From Gilliamella sp. wkB171 (GTDB lineage: Bacteria; Pseudomonadota; Gammaproteobacteria; Enterobacterales; Orbaceae), in assembly GCF_001693755.1 (NCBI RefSeq), contig NZ_LYST01000043.1, positions 124,001-188,000 of the forward strand: 64,000 nt of DNA, given 5' to 3'. Under the pieces are notes generated by a model. It saw only the letters and a list, made by a program, of their open reading frames with translations, was not told the origin of the DNA and did no database searches. The position numbers were made by a program, and so were the translations under genes. Shown here in pieces: positions 8,517 through 16,737 of the stretch. Within the stretch, counting starts at the first letter, position 1, and each line of letters opens with the position of its first letter.

Positions 8517-10886
8517 ATGATAAAAATTGCAGGTGCCCGTAAATTTTATTTATGGCTAGTTGCCATTATTTTATTAGCGAGCGGTTTATTTTGTACAATT
8601 TATGGATTTAAATTGATCGCACTAGGCGGTAGCTGGTATTTTGCGATTATGGGGTTAGTACAAATAATCACGTCGCTTTTATTATTTAGACAAAGCACCA
8701 AAGGGGCTTGGCTATATGGTTTAGCTTACGCACTAACTCTAATTTGGGCTTTATATGAAGTTGGCTTACAATTTTGGCCGCTTTTCTCACGTTTAATGGT
8801 ATTTACTGGTTTTGCAATGCTTATTGCATTTGCCTATCCAATGCTTGAGAAAAAAGAAACTGGCGATACGACTGCTGGTAATGGCGGTTATAAATTGGGT
8901 ATATTTATTTTAGTCTTAATGGGCATTGCCCTTGGCTTTATGTTCAAAGAACATAATGTTATTACAAATCCCGTCCCTTTAGCCAATAATAAACTCGATC
9001 CAAGTGATGCGCCTATAGATTGGAAGCAATATGCTAATACGACTAAAGGCACACGTTTTTCAGGTGCAGATCAAATCACTAAACAAAATGTTAAAGATCT
9101 CCAAGTTGCTTGGACTTATCACACAGGTTATATTCCTTCTAATAGTGGTTCAGGTCCAGAAGACCAAGAGACACCTTTACAAATTGGCGATAATGTCTAT
9201 TTATGTACACCAACAAATGTTGTCATCGCTTTAGATGCCGATAGTGGAGAGCAAAAATGGCGTTATGATCCTAAAGCGACTTCACCTAACTGGCAACGTT
9301 GCCGTGGATTAGCCTACTATGAAGACCAAAAAACGTTAGATGATGCGAGTAATAATGCAAAGGCATGTTCAGCACGTATCATCATGAACACAATTGATGC
9401 TAGGTTAATGGCTATTGATGCAAATACCGGTAAATTGTGTGAAGACTTTGGCGAACAAGGCGTTGTTGATCTGAAAAAAGATATGGGTGATATTCCTCCG
9501 GGTTATTATGAGCCAACTGCTGCACCTTTAGTGGCGAAAGATGTCATTGTTGTGGGGGGCCGCGTTGCTGATAACTTCTCAGTTAATGAACCTGGTGGTG
9601 TTGTTCGTGCTTTTGATGTCCATTCAGGTAAATTAGTTTGGGCATGGGATCCAGGCAATCCAAACATAACAGATGTTCCGCCAGCTAATGAAACCTATAC
9701 ACGCGGCACAGTAAACGTCTGGGCGACGACAGCTTACGATCCAGAACTTGATCTTGTTTATGCACCAACAGGTAATGCAACACCTGATTTTTTCGGTGGC
9801 TATAGAACAAAATACGATGATGAATATAACTCATCAATTGTTGCGCTAGACCGTAAAACGGGACAAATTCGCTGGAAATTTAGAACAGCTCATCATGATT
9901 TATGGGACTATGACTTACCATCACAACCTTTACTCTACGATATTCCTGATGGAAAAGGTGGCGTTACAAAAGTTATCGTCCAAACAACAAAATCAGGTCA
10001 GATCTTCATGTTAGATCGTCAGACCGGTGAACCTGTTGCTGAAGTTCAAGAAAAACCTGTAGCAAAAGGTGATGTAGCAGGTGAATATTACTCCCCTACT
10101 CAGCCATTCTCAGTAGGTATGCCATCAATTGGTAACGAAACCTTGACTGAATTTGATATGTGGGGTGCCACACCTTATGATCAATTACTCTGCCGAATTG
10201 ACTTTGCCGGTTCTGTCTATCATGGTTTATTTACACCACCAAATATGACCAAAACTTTGCAATATCCGGGATCATTAGGTGGCATGAACTGGGGCAGTGT
10301 CGCGGTTGATCCACAAACCAACTTAATGTTCGTTAATGATATGCGAATTGGTTTAACTAACTGGATGATCCCTCAAGATAATATCCCTAAAAATGCTAGC
10401 GGTATTGAAATGGGTATTGTGCCACAAAAAGGGACACCATTTGGGGCGATGCGTTTAAGATTTACCTCTGCGTTAGGTGTTCCATGTCAAAAACCACCTT
10501 ACGGAACCATGACAGCCATCGATCTTAAATCTCGACAAATTGTATGGCAAAAACCTTTAGGTACAGTTATGGATACAGGTATTTTAGGCATCCCAATGCA
10601 TTTACCTGCGCCAATTGGTATGCCAACCATTGGTGGACCAATGGCAACTAAATCGGGTCTTTTATTCTTTGCTGCAACGCAAGACTTCTATCTTCGTGCA
10701 TTTGATTCTGTGACAGGAGAAGAAATTTGGAAAGCACGTTTACCCGTCGGTAGTCAAGGTACACCAATGACCTATGTATCACCTAAAACAGGTAAACAAT
10801 ATATTGTCATCTCAGCAAGTGGAGCAAGACAATCACCAGTTCGTGGCGATTATGTTATTGCTTATGCTTTACCTGATAAAAAATAG
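8517..10886 (+). CDS. gcd: Membrane-bound PQQ-dependent glucose dehydrogenase
   Basis: Oxidises glucose to gluconolactone on the periplasmic face and passes electrons to ubiquinone. At 789 residues it is close to E. coli Gcd (796). About five membrane segments occupy residues 8-150, then an eight-bladed PQQ propeller from about 165: repeated W-docking motifs such as LVWAWDPGNP, GQIRWKFRTAHHDLWDYD and GEEIWKARLPVG, and the C-terminal GSQGTPMTY. The HHDLWDYD stretch carries the catalytic aspartate region of the family. It stands alone with a good ribosome site. No pqq synthesis genes are in the window, so the cofactor must come from elsewhere in the genome or from the environment. Confidence 0.93.
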   Translation: MIKIAGARKFYLWLVAIILLASGLFCTIYGFKLIALGGSWYFAIMGLVQIITSLLLFRQSTKGAWLYGLAYALTLIWALYEVGLQFWPLFSRLMVFTGFAMLIAFAYPMLEKKETGDTTAGNGGYKLGIFILVLMGIALGFMFKEHNVITNPVPLANNKLDPSDAPIDWKQYANTTKGTRFSGADQITKQNVKDLQVAWTYHTGYIPSNSGSGPEDQETPLQIGDNVYLCTPTNVVIALDADSGEQKWRYDPKATSPNWQRCRGLAYYEDQKTLDDASNNAKACSARIIMNTIDARLMAIDANTGKLCEDFGEQGVVDLKKDMGDIPPGYYEPTAAPLVAKDVIVVGGRVADNFSVNEPGGVVRAFDVHSGKLVWAWDPGNPNITDVPPANETYTRGTVNVWATTAYDPELDLVYAPTGNATPDFFGGYRTKYDDEYNSSIVALDRKTGQIRWKFRTAHHDLWDYDLPSQPLLYDIPDGKGGVTKVIVQTTKSGQIFMLDRQTGEPVAEVQEKPVAKGDVAGEYYSPTQPFSVGMPSIGNETLTEFDMWGATPYDQLLCRIDFAGSVYHGLFTPPNMTKTLQYPGSLGGMNWGSVAVDPQTNLMFVNDMRIGLTNWMIPQDNIPKNASGIEMGIVPQKGTPFGAMRLRFTSALGVPCQKPPYGTMTAIDLKSRQIVWQKPLGTVMDTGILGIPMHLPAPIGMPTIGGPMATKSGLLFFAATQDFYLRAFDSVTGEEIWKARLPVGSQGTPMTYVSPKTGKQYIVISASGARQSPVRGDYVIAYALPDKK

Positions 10887-11310
10887 TTGTTAGCTAAAAT
10901 AGTTTTAGCTTCATGATAACTGCCATTATATCGTATAGTTTCATCGATATAATGGCAGATAAAATAAGATAACAATGATTCTATTAAATATAAACAGTCT
11001 AATCAAACTGTTCTATTTAATTAAAACACAGACCTTTTCCGAGACTGATTGGCGAAATTGCCGCTATCACAAAATCTATTTTCAATTATTTCTATAATTT
11101 TAAACAATTCTCCCATTGCTAAATGCTTTAGTCTTGATCAATAAAATAAATATGAATTTTTTGCTAAAAGTAATGTCATAATTTGTTTGAATAAATGAAT
11201 AGTAATTCAAATATGTCATTGCAGAAAGATAAACTTATTACGTTATAATGATATAGACTTTACAGCATGAATTTGAAATCTTCACGGATAAAAATGGATT
11301 TTATAGGGAA
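10887..11310. other. Spacer downstream of gcd
   Basis: 424 bases with a long hairpin at 10921-10957 near the left end. A TATAAT hexamer at 11244-11249 could be the -10 box of the gene at 11311, but no matching -35 was found. Nothing else is supported. Confidence 0.4.
10921..10957 (+). terminator. Long hairpin after gcd
   Basis: TGCCATTATATCG (10921-10933) pairs perfectly over 13 bp with CGATATAATGGCA (10945-10957); the loop is 11 bases. It lies 34 bases past the gcd stop. There is no T run, so it may protect the 3' end of the mRNA rather than terminate by itself. Confidence 0.5.
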
Positions 11311-12177
11311 ATGAAAAAAATAGTTTCAATCTTATATTTAGCGATGTTTTATTGTTTTACTCTGTTTAACACTCATGTAGTGTTTGCCGATGATAACTCA
11401 TTTAATCATAGAAAGCATTTTGATTCCTTCGATGACTTCTATCAAAGTTTACCTGTTTTATCTATGCCTATTGATAGCAATAACACTGCCAATGGAATAT
11501 ATGTTGATAGCAAATTTTTTCATTTCGATGATGATGATTATCGCTATTATGATAAACCAACTGTTCAAACCGACAATTATTTTACGCTAACAGATCTAAA
11601 AGCGATTGGTCGCTTTGAAATGGGTGATATCAAATTTATACTCTATGAGTTAACTTTTGATAGTATAGGCGAAGGTATCAACGAAGATATCAAATTAATT
11701 AATGCTTTTGACAAAAATGGAAAATATCTAGATGAATTAATGATAGCGGGAAAAACTGGACATGAAGATCACTTGTTTTTCTTTTCATCCACGATTAAAG
11801 ATCAACTATTTCATATTAAACTAGACGCAGTTTATGAACTTGGTTATGTAGCAGAAGTTAAAGACAATATCTATCAATATAAACAAACGATTAATTTAAC
11901 TTATCAATTTCATGACAATCAATTTTACTTACAAGCCCCTCCTGTTAACTGTCAAACTAAAAATTTAAAGCAATATTTGAATAAACTTACCAAACAACAG
12001 TTTGCCGATGTTGCTGATATCGTGGCTTTTAGCAACTATATTGATTGTTATCCGGTATCCGAAAATTTGCAAACATATAAACAAATAGCTAATTATATTA
12101 AAAATTCTATTCATTATTTTCTAAGTTCTGCTGAATTGAAAACATTGCAAAAAAGAATTGGTATTATTGAGGATTAA
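11311..12177 (+). CDS. Exported protein of unknown function
   Basis: 288 residues with an evident signal peptide: MKK, a hydrophobic core at about residues 4-22, then a probable cleavage after VVFA (about residue 26) before DDNSF. The mature part is rich in Asp, Tyr and Phe and has no recognised domain or metal motif. TATAGGGA precedes the start. The cbrC-like gene begins two bases after its stop, so the two are probably one transcript; the functional link is unknown. Confidence 0.6.
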   Translation: MKKIVSILYLAMFYCFTLFNTHVVFADDNSFNHRKHFDSFDDFYQSLPVLSMPIDSNNTANGIYVDSKFFHFDDDDYRYYDKPTVQTDNYFTLTDLKAIGRFEMGDIKFILYELTFDSIGEGINEDIKLINAFDKNGKYLDELMIAGKTGHEDHLFFFSSTIKDQLFHIKLDAVYELGYVAEVKDNIYQYKQTINLTYQFHDNQFYLQAPPVNCQTKNLKQYLNKLTKQQFADVADIVAFSNYIDCYPVSENLQTYKQIANYIKNSIHYFLSSAELKTLQKRIGIIED

Positions 12178-12179
12178 GT

Positions 12180-12680
12180 ATGTGTTTACCTACTTTTAAA
12201 TATCATCCCAACGCTTATCAGCTAGACATTTTTAGTCAAAAAGATGGGATTTGCTCGGTTTGTCATAAAATTCGTTCAATAAAATATGACTTACCCCTTT
12301 ATAGCCAAGAAGAGCCTAAATATATCTGCCCATGGTGTATTGCTGATGGTTCTGCGGCAAAAAAATATCACGGTCAATTCAATGATGGTTACGGTATAGA
12401 TGAGCTATCGCCTGAAAAGCTTGAAGAGCTCATATTAAAAACACCAAGTTATTCATCATGGCAGCAAGAAGTATGGTTAACGCATTGTAATGAGCCTTGT
12501 GCATTTATCGGTTATGTAGGATTTGCAGAAATTATCCCCTATTTTGATGAGATTAAAAATGATATTGATTACCCAGAGGAGTTATTAAGAACGTCATTAT
12601 CTAAAGATGGCTCAATGACTGGTTATCTATTTGAGTGTATTCAATGTGGTAAGAAAAGATTGCATATTGATTGTAACTAA
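12180..12680 (+). CDS. cbrC: CbrC family (UPF0167) protein
   Basis: 166 residues. The N-terminus LPTFKYHPNA, the cysteine pair CSVCHK (residues 27-30 region), YICPWCIADGSAAKKYHG, the middle segment WLTHCNEPCAFIGYVG and a C-terminal CIQCGKK pair are all hallmarks of the CbrC/UPF0167 family. The paired cysteines suggest zinc binding. In E. coli cbrC is a CreBC-regulated gene linked to colicin E2 tolerance; its biochemistry is not established. It starts two bases after the exported protein gene, implying translational coupling. Confidence 0.8.
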   Translation: MCLPTFKYHPNAYQLDIFSQKDGICSVCHKIRSIKYDLPLYSQEEPKYICPWCIADGSAAKKYHGQFNDGYGIDELSPEKLEELILKTPSYSSWQQEVWLTHCNEPCAFIGYVGFAEIIPYFDEIKNDIDYPEELLRTSLSKDGSMTGYLFECIQCGKKRLHIDCN

Positions 12681-12753
12681 CGAACATAACTACACACCAT
12701 TTTCATGAAGTTAATTTACCCAATCATCAAAAATCAAATGGTACAAAACGATG

Positions 12754-12775
12754 AAGCCGATTTATCAATCGGCTT
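12754..12775 (+). terminator. Hairpin between cbrC and the dehydrogenase gene
   Basis: AAGCCGATT (12754-12762) and AATCGGCTT (12767-12775) form a 9-bp stem with a 4-base loop between two convergent genes. T content on either side is low, so it is only a moderate terminator candidate. Confidence 0.5.
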
Positions 12776-12855
12776 AAAATAGAATCAAACAGAAGACTTA
12801 TCGATATCGCTCCGTTGCTGATAAAAGCATGACATAAATTAGAAACCTAATAAAA

Positions 12856-13776
12856 TTAATTAATATGTTGAATATAACCTTTCACAATATTAATGCTTTT
12901 ATCAAACAGCTGTTTTTCATGATCGTTAAAGTCAAGTTGAATCACTTTTTTAATACCATGTTGATCCAAAATTGCCGGTACCCCTATAGCGACGTCCTTA
13001 TAGCCATATTCCCCATCTAAAACACAACTAAGCGCTAAAGCTCGATGGCTATTAGTAAAAATATGCTGACAAATTTCAGTAATGGTACTGGCGATACCAT
13101 ATTCAGTACAATGCTTATATTTAACGATTTCAAAACCTTTGTTTTTTGCTTTAGTCCCAATATCAACAAAATCAATTTTATTTTTTTCAAGTTGATTAAG
13201 ATTAATACCATAAACTGAAGAATGAGACCAAACCGGAAATTGTGAATCACCGTGCTCACCAACTATAAAGGCATCGATGCTTTGTGGGCCAATATCCATT
13301 TGCTCACCTAGTAAGCGACGTAATCGCACGGTATCAAGCCAAACGCCTGTACCAATAACTCGATGACGAGGTAAACCTGATAATTTCCAAACTTGATAAG
13401 TAATTGCATCACAAGGATTGGTTGCTATCAAAAAAATGCCCTTGAAACCATTTTTCATCATATTCGGCACAATACCTGCCACAATTTTAGATGTGCCTGC
13501 AAGCTCCTCATCACGGCTTTTTTGCGCTAATCCTGAAGTTACTGTAATAATTGCAATATCAATATCAGCACAATCGGTCGATTCACGTAAAGTCACTTTG
13601 ATCATATTCTGCCGATAAGCTGCCGCATCCAAAAGATCTTGTGCATGACCATAGGCTAAATCTTTATTAAGATCGACCAGCGCTATCTCTTCACATATGC
13701 CACGATTAACAAAAGTATAAGCGGTTGTAGAACCGACATTGCCAACACCAATAATCATCACTTTACGAAGTTTCAT
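12856..13776 (-). CDS. L-lactate / L-2-hydroxyacid dehydrogenase
   Basis: 306-residue NAD-dependent enzyme of the lactate/malate dehydrogenase superfamily: Rossmann motif GVGNVGSTTAY at residues 10-20, ATNPCDAITY with the substrate-contacting Asn, GTGVWLDTVRLRRLL with the proton-relay Asp, and GEHGDSQFPVWS with the catalytic His. The mobile loop reads GLAQKSRDEEL, about three residues shorter than the QKPGETR loop of typical L-lactate dehydrogenases; the Arg may still align with the catalytic arginine. Lactate dehydrogenase is the best call, but an L-2-hydroxyisocaproate-type substrate is possible. It is a single-gene unit transcribed away from the autotransporters. Confidence 0.75.
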   Translation of the reverse strand: MKLRKVMIIGVGNVGSTTAYTFVNRGICEEIALVDLNKDLAYGHAQDLLDAAAYRQNMIKVTLRESTDCADIDIAIITVTSGLAQKSRDEELAGTSKIVAGIVPNMMKNGFKGIFLIATNPCDAITYQVWKLSGLPRHRVIGTGVWLDTVRLRRLLGEQMDIGPQSIDAFIVGEHGDSQFPVWSHSSVYGINLNQLEKNKIDFVDIGTKAKNKGFEIVKYKHCTEYGIASTITEICQHIFTNSHRALALSCVLDGEYGYKDVAIGVPAILDQHGIKKVIQLDFNDHEKQLFDKSINIVKGYIQHIN

Positions 13777-14185
13777 CTTTAACCTACCTAATTTTAGTTT
13801 AAAAATTTCACAATTAGATTTAGTTATACTCCTGTTTTTTTAAGATTCAAGATTTGATTAATTATAGTGCAAATGATTGTAGATCGTAGTTAGTATCCCA
13901 AAAACTCCAATCTTATAAAAAATATCTATGAAAATGACTGCTTAATTTATTTTTATAATATTACCTCCAACTAAAAATAATTTTTTTGCTGAACAAAGCT
14001 TCTTAAAATCGATGATTAACGTTGAAGGGTGGATTTTATTCAACATATTACATTGAATATAGTAACAAAAATAAAACATAAATTATTGTTATAAGACTAA
14101 ATATTCATGTATGATTTTAGCCCTTTGAATAAATTTTCACCTTTTGGTGTTATTAATCTTTTATATAATTATAAGGAATAGAACA
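13777..14185. other. Divergent spacer before the autotransporters
   Basis: 409 AT-rich bases between the divergent dehydrogenase and first autotransporter genes; promoters for both must lie here. The last ~60 bases (about 14125-14185, with AAATTTTCACC and ATAAGGAATAGAACA) resemble the leader of the second autotransporter at about 16687-16737, so the 5' leader is part of the duplication. Confidence 0.5.
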
Positions 14186-16393
14186 ATGAATCTGAAACAA
14201 AGAATCAAGATAGCGTTAGGTGTAGGATTATTTACGCCATTGACCACATGGGGTTTAGATGTAAATGGAAATCAAGTCGTTACCGAAGAAATAAATGTTC
14301 CAACAATTAATTCCGTGAGTAAACATAACGGTGACCTATACAGAGATTCGTTTTTTGGGATTGCAATTTCAGAAGGGAGCAATGTTACTTTTGATAACAA
14401 AGTAATGGTAAATCTTTCTGAAAAAGATATTAATAATGTAGATCACAATAATTTCGCGGGTATTTTAGTAGGCTTATCTGATACTGGAGAACCTCAACAA
14501 CCTACGTTAACTATATTTAATAATGATGTTACTGTTAATTTAGAAAGTACACATTATGATGACGCTGTAGTTGCACTAAATTCTAGTACAATTATATTTA
14601 ATGGTACAACAAGATTAAGTATGACCAACAGCCAAGATCCAGATGAGAGAGGTTCTGCTATTTATGTTGATAGTGGATCAATTGTACTTAATGGAGAATC
14701 TCATATTATTGGTGATATTTATGCCAATGATTTTGGTACAATAACCATCAAAAATAGATCAATCATTAATGGAGATATTTTTGCTGATGAAAATAGTTTA
14801 ATAGACATTGAGTTAATATCAGGTTCTCGAATTGAAGGTAAATTGGATGCTTATAGCAATGGAATCCTCAATTTGAAATTAGCAGAAAATTCACAATTTA
14901 TTGGTACAGCAGACAGCAGAGATCAATTTTTTGACTCAGATATAGATGATAAAGCTCACCCCGGATTTATCAATATTGATCTAAGTAAAGGCGCCCTTTG
15001 GAATATACTTGATAGAGAGGTAGATGAAGACGAAGACCAAGATTTTAATTCCTATATCACGCAATTATCAGGTGCGGGATCGGTTACATTTGATCACAAT
15101 ACTCAAACTCGATCGCCTTCTTTCAAAAATTTAACTGTTGAAAACCTAAAAGGTGCATTAACTTTCACAATGAGTACCGATATCGCTGCTGAAAAAAGTG
15201 ATAAACTCATTATCAAAAACTCAGCTGAAGGTCATCATACTCTTAATTTGATTAATAATGGCGCAGCAAATACTAATGGTAAAGAAAAATTAACATTGGT
15301 TGACATTGATGAAAATGCGACCAGCACCGCTGAATTTAAAACCGATCATCAAGTTGAGTTAGGTGGATATAAATACCATTTAACTAAAGATGGAAATAAT
15401 TGGGTATTAGTGAGTAATGGCACTGCTGTTACTAATACTGATAATAATAAAAATCCGGATAAAAATGATAATAACACAAGCTCAAAACCACAAATTACAA
15501 CAACAGCAAATGCCAGTGCTGGATTCTTAAATGCCAACTATTTAATGAGTTATGTTGAAACACAAACATTATTAAAACGTTTAGGTGATATGCGGAATAG
15601 TGGTACGTTTGGCGATGTTTGGTTAAGGGGCTTTTCTGGAAAATTAGATTCATTTTCGAGCGGAAAATTAAGTAAGTTTGACATGAATTATCATGGATTC
15701 CAGTTCGGTGCCGATAAACAGTTATTAGAAAACACACCGTTTGTTATTGGTGCCTTTGTTGGCCAAACTTATGGTGATCCTGACTACCGTAAAGGCGACG
15801 GTTCTTTAAGATCATTTAATACAGGGCTTTATACAACGTATTTAGATGAAAGTGGTTTCTACCTAGATGGTGTAGCAAAATATGCACGTCAAAAAAATCA
15901 TTTCAAAGTCAGGGATACTGCTGATAATCGCGTTCAGGGTACCGGTCATACCAATGGACTTGGCGTATCATTAGAGCTAGGTAAAAAATATCAAATTAAC
16001 GATTTTTATATTGAACCACAAACGCAAATAGCTTATAGCCACCAAAATGGTACATCAATTAATGCAACCAACGGGCTTAACGTCAAATTAGGTAACTATA
16101 ACTCATTAATTGGTCGTGCTTCTGCATTGTTTGGTTATCAAGTCAATACCGAAAATAGCAACATTAACCTTTATGCTAAAACAGGCATTGTTCGGGAATT
16201 TGATGGCGATACTTATTACAAACTAAATGGAAATAAAGAGAGCCATTCATTTGAAGGAAACTGGTGGAATAACAGCATAGGTGTAAGTGCTCAAGTTAAT
16301 AAAGCACATACTATTTACCTAGATGTTGAAAGCTCTACGGGTAATCGATTTAATTTACTACAAGTGAATGGTGGTTACCGTTATTCTTTCTAA
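14186..16393 (+). CDS. Autotransporter (type V secretion), copy 1
   Basis: 735-residue outer-membrane autotransporter. Signal peptide at residues 1 to about 24 (MNLKQRIKIALGVGLFTPLTT). A repetitive beta-rich passenger with G-x-I/N-x-G-x-I steps covers about 25-270, an autochaperone-like region and an Asn/Asp/Lys-rich linker follow (about 270-445), then a C-terminal 12-stranded barrel from about 465 (GDVWLRGFSGKLDSF) ending in GGYRYSF, with the terminal aromatic needed for BAM recognition. No protease or RGD motif is seen, so adhesion is only a guess. The ATG at 14186 is chosen because AAGGAATAG precedes it and the signal peptide starts there. Residues from about 242 onward are nearly identical to copy 2. 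Confidence 0.85.
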   Translation: MNLKQRIKIALGVGLFTPLTTWGLDVNGNQVVTEEINVPTINSVSKHNGDLYRDSFFGIAISEGSNVTFDNKVMVNLSEKDINNVDHNNFAGILVGLSDTGEPQQPTLTIFNNDVTVNLESTHYDDAVVALNSSTIIFNGTTRLSMTNSQDPDERGSAIYVDSGSIVLNGESHIIGDIYANDFGTITIKNRSIINGDIFADENSLIDIELISGSRIEGKLDAYSNGILNLKLAENSQFIGTADSRDQFFDSDIDDKAHPGFINIDLSKGALWNILDREVDEDEDQDFNSYITQLSGAGSVTFDHNTQTRSPSFKNLTVENLKGALTFTMSTDIAAEKSDKLIIKNSAEGHHTLNLINNGAANTNGKEKLTLVDIDENATSTAEFKTDHQVELGGYKYHLTKDGNNWVLVSNGTAVTNTDNNKNPDKNDNNTSSKPQITTTANASAGFLNANYLMSYVETQTLLKRLGDMRNSGTFGDVWLRGFSGKLDSFSSGKLSKFDMNYHGFQFGADKQLLENTPFVIGAFVGQTYGDPDYRKGDGSLRSFNTGLYTTYLDESGFYLDGVAKYARQKNHFKVRDTADNRVQGTGHTNGLGVSLELGKKYQINDFYIEPQTQIAYSHQNGTSINATNGLNVKLGNYNSLIGRASALFGYQVNTENSNINLYAKTGIVREFDGDTYYKLNGNKESHSFEGNWWNNSIGVSAQVNKAHTIYLDVESSTGNRFNLLQVNGGYRYSF

Positions 16394-16469
16394 TCTAACC
16401 AGACCATAAAGCCGCATTATAAATATAAAAACTAAAAATCACATTCTAAATCATATGAATGTGATTTTT
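14908..16469 (+). repeat. Large direct repeat, copy 1 (autotransporter 3' half)
   Basis: From AGCAGACAGCAGAGATC at 14908 through the stop codon and the terminator hairpin, this ~1.56-kb segment is almost identical to 17508-19047. Differences are scattered single bases plus a short in-frame indel in the Asn/Asp linker (around 15425-15460). Identity begins abruptly inside the passenger coding region. Confidence 0.88.
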
Positions 16470-16737
16470 TTATTATTTTCTCAATAATTATAAGCTGCTT
16501 AACATGGCTAAACAGAAAATTGATGTTATAAAACATACTAAATCCTTTCATAGGAGTTAGTATGCCTAATTATTGAAATCGATAAATCAGTTTTTACTCT
16601 TCATATTACCTCTATCTTTTGTAAAGAAAAGTAAAGCACAAAATGTCTTTATAAACTTGAATAATCGTGTATTATTTGACGCGTTTGAGTAAATTTTCAC
16701 CATTTGATTCTGTATTATGACTATAAGGAATAGAACA
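16394..16737. other. Spacer between the two autotransporters
   Basis: 344 bases: terminator hairpin at 16434-16469, an AT-rich middle, and at the right end a leader segment resembling that of copy 1 with ATAAGGAATAGAACA directly before the second start codon. Each autotransporter therefore appears to be its own transcription unit. Confidence 0.5.
16434..16470 (+). terminator. Terminator of autotransporter copy 1
   Basis: AAAAATCACATTC (16434-16446) pairs with GAATGTGATTTTT (16457-16469), loop of 10 bases, ending in a T run. The same hairpin follows copy 2. Confidence 0.85.

Noticed and set aside
15495-15737. 80-codon minus-strand frame, found again almost unchanged at 18074-18316
   Set aside because: The two copies are preserved because they lie within the duplicated autotransporter segment, not because they are selected as genes.
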